Positions 18,836 to 27,731 of a stretch of DNA of 64,000 bases are shown here, piece by piece. Position 1 is the first letter of the stretch. Each line of letters begins with the position of its first letter. Origin of the DNA: Hyphomicrobium sp. (lineage in GTDB: Bacteria > Pseudomonadota > Alphaproteobacteria > Rhizobiales > Hyphomicrobiaceae). The notes beneath the pieces were generated by a model. That model saw only the letters and a list, made by a program, of their open reading frames with translations. It was not told the origin of the DNA and made no database searches. The stretch is from NCBI GenBank assembly GCA_022844105.1, contig JALHMJ010000002.1:357836-421835 (forward strand), written 5' to 3'. A program made the position numbers and the translations under genes.

Positions 18836-20599
18836 TCATTCACTACCGGCAGTCGCGACCGAAACGAAATTCTCTCTGGCGCGCTTCACGGCGGCGGGAT
18901 TGCGATCGACCGTGTAGTAGTCACCCATCACCAACACGTCCATGTCGGTGCGGTGAAAACAGGAAATCGCCTGTTCGGGGGAGTTCACGACCGGCTCCTG
19001 CCGGTTTAAGCTCGTGTTGAGAATGACGGGTATCCCTGTCAGCTTGGCGTACTCTTCGATAACGCCGTAATAGCGAGGGTTCGCCGATCGCTCGATGGTC
19101 TGGATGCGCCCGGTGCCATCGACGTGCGCGGCGGCCGGGATGAGGTCGAGCTTGTCGGGGCGAATGCGCGGCGCGAGCGTCATGAACGGATCGGCCTGCG
19201 TCACTTCGAAGAATTCCTGCGCGCGTTCCAAAAGCACGACCGGCGCAAACGGCCGGAACGCCTCTCGATGCTTGATCTTGGCGTTGATGAGTTCCTTGAT
19301 CTTGTTGTCGCGCGCATCCGACAGAATGGACCGGTTGCCCAGCGCGCGTGGCCCCATCTCGGCCCGGCCTTGAAACCAGCCGACGATCTTCTGTTGGCTC
19401 AGATCCTTGGCGACAACGCGCAACAGTTCGGCCTCGTCGAACTTCTTGTAGACAAGCCCTGCCTGATCGAGCGCGGCCTTGATTTCAGCATCGGTGAAAC
19501 CTTTGCCGTAGAAAGCATGCGTCATCTCGAATGTGCGCTCGTGCCCCAGCGTCTGATGCCAATGCCACAGTGCAGAGCCAAGCGGCGCACCTGTATCAGA
19601 GGCGCACGGCGGCACCCAGACGCGCTCAAAACTCGTGTCGCGTAAAATACGCGCGTTGACGACGCAATTGAGCCCAACGCCGCCCGATATGACGAGATTG
19701 CGCGAAGACTGCCGCTTTTCCATGTCGCGCACGATATGCAGGATCGTCTCCTCGATCGTCACCTGCAGGGCATGCGCCATGTCGCGATGGTGATCCGTCA
19801 GCGGATCCATGCGCGTGCGCGGCGGCCCGAAGGTTTCGTAGAACTTCCATTTGAATGGGCGCACGAGGCCGTGCGTGTCGTACGAAATGTAGTCGCGGTT
19901 GATGCGAAACTGGCCGTCCGGCAGCAGTTGGATGAGGTCACGGAATCGGTCGACATACGTGGGCCCGCCGCACGCGGCCAGCGCCATGACGGTGCCTTCT
20001 TCAAAGACCTTGAAGCCGAGGTATTCGGTCGCACACGTGTAGAGCATCCCGAGACTGTCGAAGAACTGGCTCTTCCACACGCGCTCGAGCCGTGTTCCCC
20101 GGCCGATATAGCCACTGGTCGAAGTGTCGTCGCCATAGCCGTCCATGACGAGAACGGCAGCCTGCTCGAACGGCGAGACGTTGAACACCGCCGCATGCGC
20201 ATTGTGGTGCGAGACCTGGACGATTTTCGGCACCTTGCGGTAGCCGTAGCGCCGGCCGAGACCCATCCACAGACGAAAAGGCAAATTGACGATTGCCGAC
20301 GCCTGCACCCGGTGTGCACTCGGGCGTAACAGATTGAGGCTCGACGGCAGCTGACCTGTCACGTTGGCGTAGAAGGTCGGGCGGAGCCGATCCATCTCCC
20401 ACGGTGTCGTTACGACGTCGATGTCATCGAACGCGAACCGTCCATCGCCAAAAACGGCGTCCAGGCAGTTTGTCGGAAATTCCAGCGTGTGCTTTTGCCG
20501 GTTAAACCGCTCTTCTTCGAGAATGTAGGACGGAAGCCCGTTCTGAAGGAGCGCTAGGCCCGTATCATGCGACTTTGTGACGATGCCCAAAATGTTCAC
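18836..20599 (-). CDS. NodU/CmcH/TobZ-family carbamoyltransferase
   Basis: A 587-residue enzyme that transfers a carbamoyl group from carbamoyl phosphate (via carbamoyl-AMP) to a hydroxyl of a sugar or other small molecule. The N-terminal Kae1-like domain has the metal motif VSHHNAHAAVF near residue 132 and VLVMDGYGDD. The second part has ISGGVGLNCVVNARIL, and the C-terminal YrdC-like domain starts around WFQGRAEMGPRALGNRSIL. The start is a GTG giving MNILGIVTKSHDTG, the family's usual beginning. No nod, antibiotic or sugar genes adjoin it; the polysaccharide locus is 29 kb away. Its acceptor is unknown. Confidence 0.93.
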   Translation of the reverse strand: MNILGIVTKSHDTGLALLQNGLPSYILEEERFNRQKHTLEFPTNCLDAVFGDGRFAFDDIDVVTTPWEMDRLRPTFYANVTGQLPSSLNLLRPSAHRVQASAIVNLPFRLWMGLGRRYGYRKVPKIVQVSHHNAHAAVFNVSPFEQAAVLVMDGYGDDTSTSGYIGRGTRLERVWKSQFFDSLGMLYTCATEYLGFKVFEEGTVMALAACGGPTYVDRFRDLIQLLPDGQFRINRDYISYDTHGLVRPFKWKFYETFGPPRTRMDPLTDHHRDMAHALQVTIEETILHIVRDMEKRQSSRNLVISGGVGLNCVVNARILRDTSFERVWVPPCASDTGAPLGSALWHWHQTLGHERTFEMTHAFYGKGFTDAEIKAALDQAGLVYKKFDEAELLRVVAKDLSQQKIVGWFQGRAEMGPRALGNRSILSDARDNKIKELINAKIKHREAFRPFAPVVLLERAQEFFEVTQADPFMTLAPRIRPDKLDLIPAAAHVDGTGRIQTIERSANPRYYGVIEEYAKLTGIPVILNTSLNRQEPVVNSPEQAISCFHRTDMDVLVMGDYYTVDRNPAAVKRARENFVSVATAGSE

Positions 20600-20888
20600 G
20601 GCGTTGCGGTCCTATTGCCCGTTTGATAAGCGACATCGGATACTGGTTTGCGACGGTGTGAACCAGTCTCAATGCGCGGATGTCGCAGCAGACGCTGTCA
20701 TCGCTTCTTTTACAGTTCTCGCGATGCATTGAATTTCAGTCTTGCGCCTATCTGTCTATGGCCGTGCTACGATCACCTTAATCATGGCCTGAGTTGCACA
20801 TCGCATCGGATGCGGCGTCGCGGCTGACGACCGCCAAGCCAGCGTGGTGCGTCTTTCGGCTACGCCTACTCCTCGGGGACCGTCACGC

Positions 20889-21263
20889 ATGCAATTGAGA
20901 GAAATGCGCTTTGCCGCCATCTCAGGCACGGAGGTGACCGTCAAGGTGAACTCGTCGGTGGAGGCCAAAACCGCCATTAAGGAATTGCGCCACAAGAAAA
21001 AAGAGGTCGGCCTTTTGAAGCGCCGGATTGCCGCCGAGTTGAAACGAGCCCGCGCAATGGAAGCCAAAGCCGAACAAGCCGCAGCCCGCACCCGCCGCCA
21101 GAACGGCTTCTTTGCCGCACTCGGACGCCTCTCCTCAGCCTTCAGCAGTGATGAACATAGCAACGACGTCGGCCGGCTGGAAAAGGACCTCGTGAATGCT
21201 GAAGAGATCCTGCACAATATCGACAGCTGTATCATCCAGCTCGAAGGCAAGCTGCTGACCTGA
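20889..21263 (+). CDS. Small coiled-coil protein, function unknown
   Basis: A 124-residue charged protein. After a short beta-like start (MQLREMRFAAISGTEVTVKV) the chain is Lys/Glu/Ala-rich with heptad-like spacing (about residues 25-65 and 85-118), predicting a long helical hairpin. No family recognised. It ends four bases before thiS, so the two should be translated from one message. The 289 bases upstream, back to the divergent carbamoyltransferase, show no gene. Confidence 0.55.
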   Translation: MQLREMRFAAISGTEVTVKVNSSVEAKTAIKELRHKKKEVGLLKRRIAAELKRARAMEAKAEQAAARTRRQNGFFAALGRLSSAFSSDEHSNDVGRLEKDLVNAEEILHNIDSCIIQLEGKLLT

Positions 21264-21267
21264 CCCG

Positions 21268-21480
21268 ATGCCCACGGAACTCATAGACCTATTCATCAAC
21301 GGCGAGCCCCGCCAGACGGCAGCGGGCACCCTGGCTGATTTTGTCACCGCGGAGAACTTCGGTGAGGCTCGCGTCGCCACGGCCCTGAACGGCATCTTCG
21401 TGCCGATCCGCGACCGCGCCGCCAAACAGCTCCAACCCGGCGATCGCATCGAGATCCTCTCCGCCCGCCAGGGCGGATGA
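21268..21480 (+). CDS. thiS: ThiS/MoaD-like sulfur carrier protein
   Basis: A 70-residue ubiquitin-like protein ending in the required Gly-Gly (SARQGG). Sequence features INGEPRQTAAGTLADFV, VATALNGIFVP and LQPGDRIEIL match ThiS, whose C-terminal thiocarboxylate gives sulfur to the thiazole of thiamine. It is unusual in not being followed by thiG: the next gene is prfB on the other strand, and the gene before it encodes a coiled-coil protein. It may serve thiamine synthesis in trans or another sulfur-transfer pathway. Confidence 0.85.
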   Translation: MPTELIDLFINGEPRQTAAGTLADFVTAENFGEARVATALNGIFVPIRDRAAKQLQPGDRIEILSARQGG

Positions 21481-21489
21481 ACCAGCTCG

Positions 21490-22621
21490 CTACTCGATAT
21501 CCTGCACGTCCGCTCCCGTCCCGCCCTTGATCCGCGCCGACAGCGTCGCCTGGATGAAGGGATCGATATCACCATCGAGCACGTCATCGGGCGCCGTCGA
21601 TTGCTCGCCCGTGCGCAGATCCTTCACCAGCTGATACGGCTGTAGAACATAAGACCGGATTTGATGCCCCCAGCCGATGTCGGTCTTGGCGGCTTGGTCG
21701 GCGGAAGCTTGAGCTTCCCGCTTCTTCAGCTCCATTTCATAGAGCCGCGCTTTCAGCCGCTTGAACGCAATATCCTTGTTCTGGTGCTGCGAACGCTGCT
21801 CCTGCGCAAAAATCACGATCCCAGACGGCCTGTGCACCAGCCGCACGGCGCTTTCCGTCCGGTTGACGTGCTGGCCGCCCGCGCCCGAGGCGCGCGCAAA
21901 CGAGATATCGACGTCGGCCGGGTTGACCTCGACGTCGATCGTGTCGTCGATCACGGGATAGACGGTCACCGAGGCAAAGCTCGTGTGCCGCCGCGCATTC
22001 GCGTCGTAGGGCGAAATTCGAACGAGTCGATGCACGCCCGCTTCCGTTTTCAACAGGCCGAATGCATTTTCACCCTCGATTTCCAGCGTCGCCGACTTGA
22101 TGCCGGCTTCTTCACCCGCGCTCTCATCGATCAACTTCACCTTGAAGCCGCGCCGTTCGCCCCAGCGCAGATACATGCGCAACAGCATCGACGCCCAGTC
22201 CTGGCTTTCCGTGCCGCCAGCGCCGGCATGCACCTCAAGATAGGTATTCATGCCATCGGCCTCGCCCGACAGAAGGGCTTCGACGCTGCGCTGCTGGACT
22301 TCGAGATCGAGCTTGGCGAGCAAACTTTCGGCCTCACGCACGGTCGAAGCATCGTTTTCCGCCTCGCCCATTTCGATGAGCGTGACGTTATCCTCCAAGT
22401 CCTGCTGCATGCGCTTGAAGCTCGACAGCGACTTTTCCAGCGTCTGACGCTGCCGCATGACCTTCTGCGCTTCGGCCGGCTTTGACCACAGAGCCGGATC
22501 TTCCGCCCGCCGGTTCAATTCCCCGAGACGTTCTTCAGCTTGGTCCGGGTCAAAGATACCTCCTCAGAAGCGCGAGCGCTTCTTGGATGGAATCGACAAG
22601 TTTTTGCGCTTCAGCGCGCAT
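21490..22621 (-). CDS. prfB: Peptide chain release factor 2, with programmed +1 frameshift
   Basis: RF2 ends translation at UGA and UAA. The gene starts at the ATG at 22621, reads 23 codons (MRAEAQKLVDSI...LRRYL) to an in-frame TGA at 22552-22550, and continues in the +1 frame to 21490, giving about 376 residues. The GAGGQHVNR motif that triggers peptidyl-tRNA hydrolysis is near residue 247, and the stop-recognition tripeptide region reads ISPYDANARRHTSF. A start at 22518 in the main frame would miss the N-terminal helix, so the frameshifted reading is preferred. It lies upstream of PBP1A in the order common to Hyphomicrobiales. Confidence 0.95.
22550..22564 (-). promoter_or_regulatory. RF2 autoregulatory frameshift signal
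   Basis: On the minus strand: AGGAGG (22564-22559), TAT, CTT (22555-22553), TGA (22552-22550), C. This is the classical RF2 shift site, with an internal Shine-Dalgarno three bases before the slippery CTT-TGA. Low RF2 slows termination and lets the ribosome slip +1. Confidence 0.96.
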
Positions 22622-22767
22622 GTGCCGGCCTCCGGAACAAACCTTCAGTGGGAAGGGGAGAATAAGATGTCACGCATATAGGCGGGAGCGCGGCCCATGT
22701 AAACGCCGCGCCGCGGACACGGTCATATCCGTCGCGGCGCAGTGCGAGAAGTAGGCCCCAAACCGAA

Positions 22768-25365
22768 CTACCAGCCGGGCGGTCGCGGCGGCGGAGGGGC
22801 AGGTGCATTGCCGGGTGGCGCCGATGTCGGCGCCCATGCGTCCGACGATGTCGAATAAGCACCGGTCTCCGACTGGGCTGCCGCGGGCGTGGCCCCCGCA
22901 GATGCAGCCGTATCGCTGACTTGGAACCCGATGATCGAGTAGGCGTCATCCGGCTCCTCGTTTGGCTTGAAGGCCTCCATGATGGCCTGAGGATCGTTCG
23001 GCTGCGCCCGCAATCCCGTCTTCAGATTGACCCGCACCAGTTTCAAGCCTGGCGGCACTCGGAACGGAGCGGCCGGTTCGTCGGCCAGCGCCCGTTTCAT
23101 GAAGTCGCCGAAGATCGGTGCGGCCACCCCGCCGCCCGTGCGGCCTTTGCCCATCGGGCGCGGTGTGTCAAAGCCGATAAAAACCCCGACAACGAGGTCG
23201 GGCGTGTAGCCGACAAACCACGCGTCGCGCTCCTCGTTCGTCGTTCCCGTCTTGCCCGCGATCGGCCGGTTGAGGGATTTCAGGACCGTCGCCGTGCCGC
23301 GTTGCACGACACCTTCAAGAATCGACGTCATCTGGTAGGCGCTGTGCGGGTCGATAATCTGCTTGCGGTCATCTGGGATCTCAGGTTCGGCCTGATTGTT
23401 CCAAGCGTCGGCCGTGCAGCCCGAACATTCACGCGCGTCGTGTTTCCACACCGGACGTCCCCAGCGATCCTGGATGCGGTCAATCAGCGTGGCGCGCACG
23501 TACTTGCCGCCGTTGGCGAGCATGCAGTACGCCGTCGCCATACGCAGCAGCGTCGTCTCGCCGGCGCCAAGCGACATGGACAGCACCGGCAGCAGATCAT
23601 CATAGATGCCGAACCGTTTCGCGTATTCCGTAATGATCGGCATGCCGACGTCTTGCGCCAGCCGAACAGTCATCTGGTTACGCGATTTCTCCACGCCGAC
23701 CCGCAGCGTCGTTGGCCCGAAAGATTTCTCCTTGTCGTAATTGTTTGGCCTCCAGATGTCCTGACCAGGGCCCTGCTCGATTTCGATGGGCGCATCGAGA
23801 ATGATCGACGTCGGCTTGTAGCCATTGTCGAGCGCCGCCGCATAGACGAACGGCTTGAACGATGACCCCGGCTGGCGTTTGGCCTGAATGACGCGATCGA
23901 ACTGGCTCATGGCGAATGAAAATCCGCCGGCTACCGCCAGCACGCGGCCCGTGTGCGGGTCCATGGCGACAAGACCGCCGCCTATTTCGGGGATCTGCAT
24001 CAGCGACCACACGCCGTCGAGTTTGCGCGGATCCTTTGGCGCAACGTAGATCACGTCGCCCGCAGAAAGAATGTCGGTAATCGCTTTCGGCGTCGTCTTG
24101 GTCGCCGGCACCTTAGCCCACTTGACCTCGGCAAGCGAAATCTCGACCGCCTCCCGGTCCTTGGTCAGCGTGTTGTCCTGCTGCCGCGCAGGCCTCAGAC
24201 CGACGACGGCCTTGTCTTTACCCGCCTGCAATACGACTCCGAGACGCCACGGCAAAATGTCGGCTGGGATATCGATCGCACCGAGCGGCACGCCCCAATC
24301 GCCGGAAATGTCGATTTTCGACACCGGTCCGCGCCAGCCCTGATCTCGATCGTAATCGACCAGCCCGTCGATCAGTGCCAGACGGGCCATTTCCTGCAGC
24401 CGCGGATTTAGCGTCGTGCGCACCGAAAGCCCGCCGGCATAGAGCTTCTCCTCGCCATATTGCGCATGCAGCGAGCGGCGAACTTCCTCGGCAAAATACT
24501 CAGCGGCAAAGATGTGGGCACCCGACGGACGAAACTTCACTTCCAGTGGCTTTGCCTTGGCGTCCACCGCTTCTTCGGACTTGATAAAACCGTTCTCGGC
24601 CATCTGATCGATGATCCAGTTCCGACGCTCCATCGCCTTTTTGCGGTTGCGGAACGGATGGTAGTTGTTGGGCGCCTTGGGCAGCGCCGCCAAATAAGCC
24701 GCCTCCTCAAGCGTCAGATCCTTCAACTCTTTGTTGAAGTAGTTGAGGCTGGCCGCCGCGACGCCATACGCGCCAATGCCGAGATAAATTTCATTGAGAT
24801 ACAGTTCGAGGATCTTGTCTTTTGAAAAGGCGCGCTCGATGCGTATCGCCAGGATTGCCTCCTTGATCTTGCGATCGAAGGTCCGGTCGCTCGTCAGAAG
24901 AAAGTTCTTCGCCACCTGCTGGGTAATGGTCGAGGCCCCCTGAATGCCGCCCCGACCGGTCGCCTTCGTCTCCAGATATTTGATTGCGGCGCGCGCCACG
25001 CCCTGGATATCGATACCGCCGTGCTCGTAGAACCGAGCGTCTTCGGCGGAGAGGAACGCGGCGATCACCCGCTTTGGAACGGTGTTGATCGGCACGAAAA
25101 TTCTGCGCTCGCGCGCATACTCGGCAATCAGCGAGCCGTCGTGGGCATGGATTCGTGTCATGACCGGCGGCTCGTAGCGCGCGAGGCTTTCGTAATCAGG
25201 CAAATCCTTGGATGCTTCGAACAGCAGCCACCCGATGCCCGCCGATGCCGCGACGAAGGCAATCACGAACAGCCCGAAACTCCAGCCCAGAAACGTCAGC
25301 AGCAGGCTCTTGCGGCGCCGCTTCTTCTTTGGTTCAGCCGGAGGCGGGTAAACTGGGGCTCGCAT
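22768..25365 (-). CDS. mrcA: Penicillin-binding protein 1A, bifunctional peptidoglycan synthase
   Basis: An 865-residue class A PBP that polymerises and crosslinks peptidoglycan. After a basic cytoplasmic tail (PKKKRRRK) there is one membrane segment (about residues 22-45). The glycosyltransferase domain has the catalytic Glu in SAEDARFYEHGG near residue 108 and RKIKEAILAI. The transpeptidase has the nucleophile motif GSSFKPF near residue 500, SRN in VEKSRNQMT, and KTGTTNEERD near 703. The tail is Pro-rich. The ATG at 25365 is preferred to a TTG at 25401. It is followed by prfB and preceded by the amidase on the same strand. Confidence 0.95.
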   Translation of the reverse strand: MRAPVYPPPAEPKKKRRRKSLLLTFLGWSFGLFVIAFVAASAGIGWLLFEASKDLPDYESLARYEPPVMTRIHAHDGSLIAEYARERRIFVPINTVPKRVIAAFLSAEDARFYEHGGIDIQGVARAAIKYLETKATGRGGIQGASTITQQVAKNFLLTSDRTFDRKIKEAILAIRIERAFSKDKILELYLNEIYLGIGAYGVAAASLNYFNKELKDLTLEEAAYLAALPKAPNNYHPFRNRKKAMERRNWIIDQMAENGFIKSEEAVDAKAKPLEVKFRPSGAHIFAAEYFAEEVRRSLHAQYGEEKLYAGGLSVRTTLNPRLQEMARLALIDGLVDYDRDQGWRGPVSKIDISGDWGVPLGAIDIPADILPWRLGVVLQAGKDKAVVGLRPARQQDNTLTKDREAVEISLAEVKWAKVPATKTTPKAITDILSAGDVIYVAPKDPRKLDGVWSLMQIPEIGGGLVAMDPHTGRVLAVAGGFSFAMSQFDRVIQAKRQPGSSFKPFVYAAALDNGYKPTSIILDAPIEIEQGPGQDIWRPNNYDKEKSFGPTTLRVGVEKSRNQMTVRLAQDVGMPIITEYAKRFGIYDDLLPVLSMSLGAGETTLLRMATAYCMLANGGKYVRATLIDRIQDRWGRPVWKHDARECSGCTADAWNNQAEPEIPDDRKQIIDPHSAYQMTSILEGVVQRGTATVLKSLNRPIAGKTGTTNEERDAWFVGYTPDLVVGVFIGFDTPRPMGKGRTGGGVAAPIFGDFMKRALADEPAAPFRVPPGLKLVRVNLKTGLRAQPNDPQAIMEAFKPNEEPDDAYSIIGFQVSDTAASAGATPAAAQSETGAYSTSSDAWAPTSAPPGNAPAPPPPRPPGW

Positions 25366-25606
25366 GCGATCCGGTCTGGGCCGAAGGCGTCGATGTCTCA
25401 ACGCGGCGGCGGTTAAAGCGTCTCGATTTTAGACAAGGAATATCAGGCCTGATTAAACGACTTGCCGCAGCGCAGCAATCCCGATGGATACGCGTCGACG
25501 GTCGACCCAAACTCCGACGGACCCTTACTATGAATTGTGGCGCCACGTCGTCGAAACACTCGGCAATTGGGCATAGATGATGCTCCAAGGACGATTTGCA
25601 AATGTC

Positions 25607-26905
25607 TTAGTCAGCCGGCCGCTTGTCAAAAAAGACGTCCACGGCTGCCACAATAGACTTGGAAACCTTGTCCTGCCAGTCTGCGGCCTGCATTTGCCTG
25701 GAATCTTCAGCATTGCTCACATAGCCGAGCTCGACGAGCACGGATGGCGCGTGCGTTTGGCGCAGCACCTTGAAGGCTGCCGACCGCTGCGGATCGCGTG
25801 ATAGGGACACGTTCGATTTCAATTTTCGAACCAGCGTGCGCGAGAATTCCGCCGAGAAGTTTGCCGTCTCACGCTTCATGAGGTCGATGAGAATGTTCTT
25901 CACGTCTGTGTTGTCTTCGCCCTTCGCCACATCCAGACCCGCGACGAGATCCGATGAGTTTTCCTTCTCCGCGATGGCCCGCGCTTGGGCATCCGACGCC
26001 CGTTCCGAGAGCGTGTAAATCGTTGCGCCTTTGATCGACTGCGCATAGGTCTGCTCGATGCTGTCGGCGTGGATCGAGATAAAAAGGTCCGATTGGGCCT
26101 GCCGCGACAGGGCCAAGCGTTCATTCAGCGAGATGAACACATCGCTGTCGCGGGTCATAATGACGGTATAGCGACCCGATCGCTGAAGTTGCGCCTGCAC
26201 GCGCTTGGCGACGGCCAGTACCAGGTTTTTTTCAAGAAGATTGCCGGCGCCAACGGCGCCTGGATCAATTCCGCCGTGCCCCGGATCAATCATAATGATG
26301 GGTTTGTCAGTCGATCCGGTGGCAATTGCAGCGGCCGGGGACGCAAGGGGCGGCGCCTGGCCGGTTGGTTGCCGACCGCTGCCCGTTCCCTCACCGAACG
26401 CTGCCGCGTTGGTCGACTGCAACTCGACCGTCAAGACAACGCCGCTCCCGGTCCGCGCATTGGTCATGGCCGCTTTTGCAATGGCCACCGGACCAACTGT
26501 ATCCAGAACGATGCGCGCCTTTCCTTCTGCGAACTGGCCATAGCGGAACGCCGAAACAAGACCGCGACCGTCACGACCGGCGTCCGGCGGCAGCTGGAAC
26601 CCGACGCGCGGCAAATCAACAATGACCCGATAGGGATTGGCGAGCGAATAGACCTCAGCGGTCACGCCGCGCGTCAGCGTGAGTTGCAGCACCGTCTTTT
26701 TCCGGTCGCCGAGTACATCCAGCGCCGTGGCCTCCGATGAAACAACGACCGTAGCCGCCGAGTTGGGCGATTCGGACGCCGCTACATTCTTTTCAAATGT
26801 GGTCTCCAATTGCGCCGCGGCCGGGCCTTGCGCAGCAGCCAGCACCGTCGCGGCCAGAGCCACGATGCAAAATGCGCGAACGGGTTTGCCAAGCCAACCC
26901 GGCAT
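25607..26905 (-). CDS. amiC: N-acetylmuramoyl-L-alanine amidase, AmiC-like
   Basis: A 432-residue periplasmic zinc amidase that cuts the stem peptide from muramic acid during cell separation. It has a signal peptide (to about AAAQ, residue 32), an AMIN domain (about 65-170, TLTRGVTAEVYSLANPYRVI) that targets peptidoglycan, and an Amidase_3 domain from about residue 203 (IMIDPGHGGIDPGAV with the first zinc His; ENLVLAVAKRV-like helix; SIHADS with a further His). It sits between rne and PBP1A, the normal arrangement in this order. Confidence 0.94.
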   Translation of the reverse strand: MPGWLGKPVRAFCIVALAATVLAAAQGPAAAQLETTFEKNVAASESPNSAATVVVSSEATALDVLGDRKKTVLQLTLTRGVTAEVYSLANPYRVIVDLPRVGFQLPPDAGRDGRGLVSAFRYGQFAEGKARIVLDTVGPVAIAKAAMTNARTGSGVVLTVELQSTNAAAFGEGTGSGRQPTGQAPPLASPAAAIATGSTDKPIIMIDPGHGGIDPGAVGAGNLLEKNLVLAVAKRVQAQLQRSGRYTVIMTRDSDVFISLNERLALSRQAQSDLFISIHADSIEQTYAQSIKGATIYTLSERASDAQARAIAEKENSSDLVAGLDVAKGEDNTDVKNILIDLMKRETANFSAEFSRTLVRKLKSNVSLSRDPQRSAAFKVLRQTHAPSVLVELGYVSNAEDSRQMQAADWQDKVSKSIVAAVDVFFDKRPAD

Positions 26906-27731
26906 TTCCCCCTACTGGACTCCCCCAAAAAATTCAGAATCTATCAAACCTTAACAAAAAATTTGTGGTTTCGCTTCAGGCTGACGCCCAGGTTTGTGAC
27001 CTTCCGGCTGCCTGTGGTCCGCTTAACACTCTTGTCACCGGGACCGCGAACCCGTTAGACTTCCTAAGCGTTCTGTTTCTCCGCGCCTCGTCGGAGCCAA
27101 TGGAAGACGCGCGCCAGAGACCTAAGCCATTGTTCGCCCTGCGAAATATGGCTCTTGGCCCGAGCGGCGACGTCGATCATGCGGCTGTTTAATATGACGG
27201 GTGTTCGCGCGGATCGGCGAAGAACTGGAAGAGTTCTCGAGCGGCGGCCACCTCCCATTGCCCATGGAGCGGTGCCAGACCCACGGTCCTCCAAAGTTTC
27301 TTGTACCGAAACGGCCGCGCCGCGACGGAACGGACGCGACGTCCATTGCCTGCGGCTCGCTCGGGGCCCAATGAAAGGGGGCCCCCGAGCCGCGCCCCTA
27401 AAAGGTGCCTGTCGCCACAAGCGACGCGTGGCCCTTACCCCATAAACCTGCCGGCCGGCATGCACCTGCGCGCCGGTCTAAGGCGAACGTGAACACTGAA
27501 AAATGCGAAATTCTCGTGCAGTCAATCCGAACACCACGACGCTCCTCCGAGCCGATGGTGTGCGCCGCCCGGCTAGCCCAGCCGGAAAGCGTCTGCGCGG
27601 AGCCATGACCAATCCACCCCATTTTCGATCAACCCACCCACTGCGCGCGCCCACGGCATCCCGATGGCCGAACGAGGCTTTGAGCCTTCGACCGGCCCCA
27701 TGCCCAGCCGGCGCGCCGAGGAACTTTCAAC
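26906..27731 (+). promoter_or_regulatory. Long untranslated leader/intergenic region before rne
   Basis: 826 bases between the divergent amidase and rne genes with no supported coding frame. The amidase-proximal part is AT-rich (around 26930-26975) and probably holds promoters. A strong hairpin lies at 27354-27391. A long structured rne leader would fit RNase E autoregulation through its own 5' UTR, known in enterobacteria; for this lineage it is an inference. The rne start has GAGGA ten bases upstream. Confidence 0.5.
27354..27391 (+). other. Stable hairpin in the rne leader
   Basis: GGCTCG (27354-27359) pairs with CGAGCC (27386-27391), then after a three-base CTC bulge GGGGCCC (27363-27369) pairs with GGGCCCC (27379-27385), closing a nine-base A-rich loop: 13 pairs, all but two G-C. 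No T-run follows, so it is more likely a structural element than a terminator. Confidence 0.7.

Noticed and set aside
27660-27700. GAGCCTTCGACCGGCC considered as a tRNA T-arm
   Set aside because: No matching acceptor stem, anticodon arm or CCA-side pairing nearby.
27064-27720. Several short frames on both strands in the rne leader
   Set aside because: Arg- and Pro-rich products, no ribosome-binding sites, mutually overlapping; better explained as untranslated leader.
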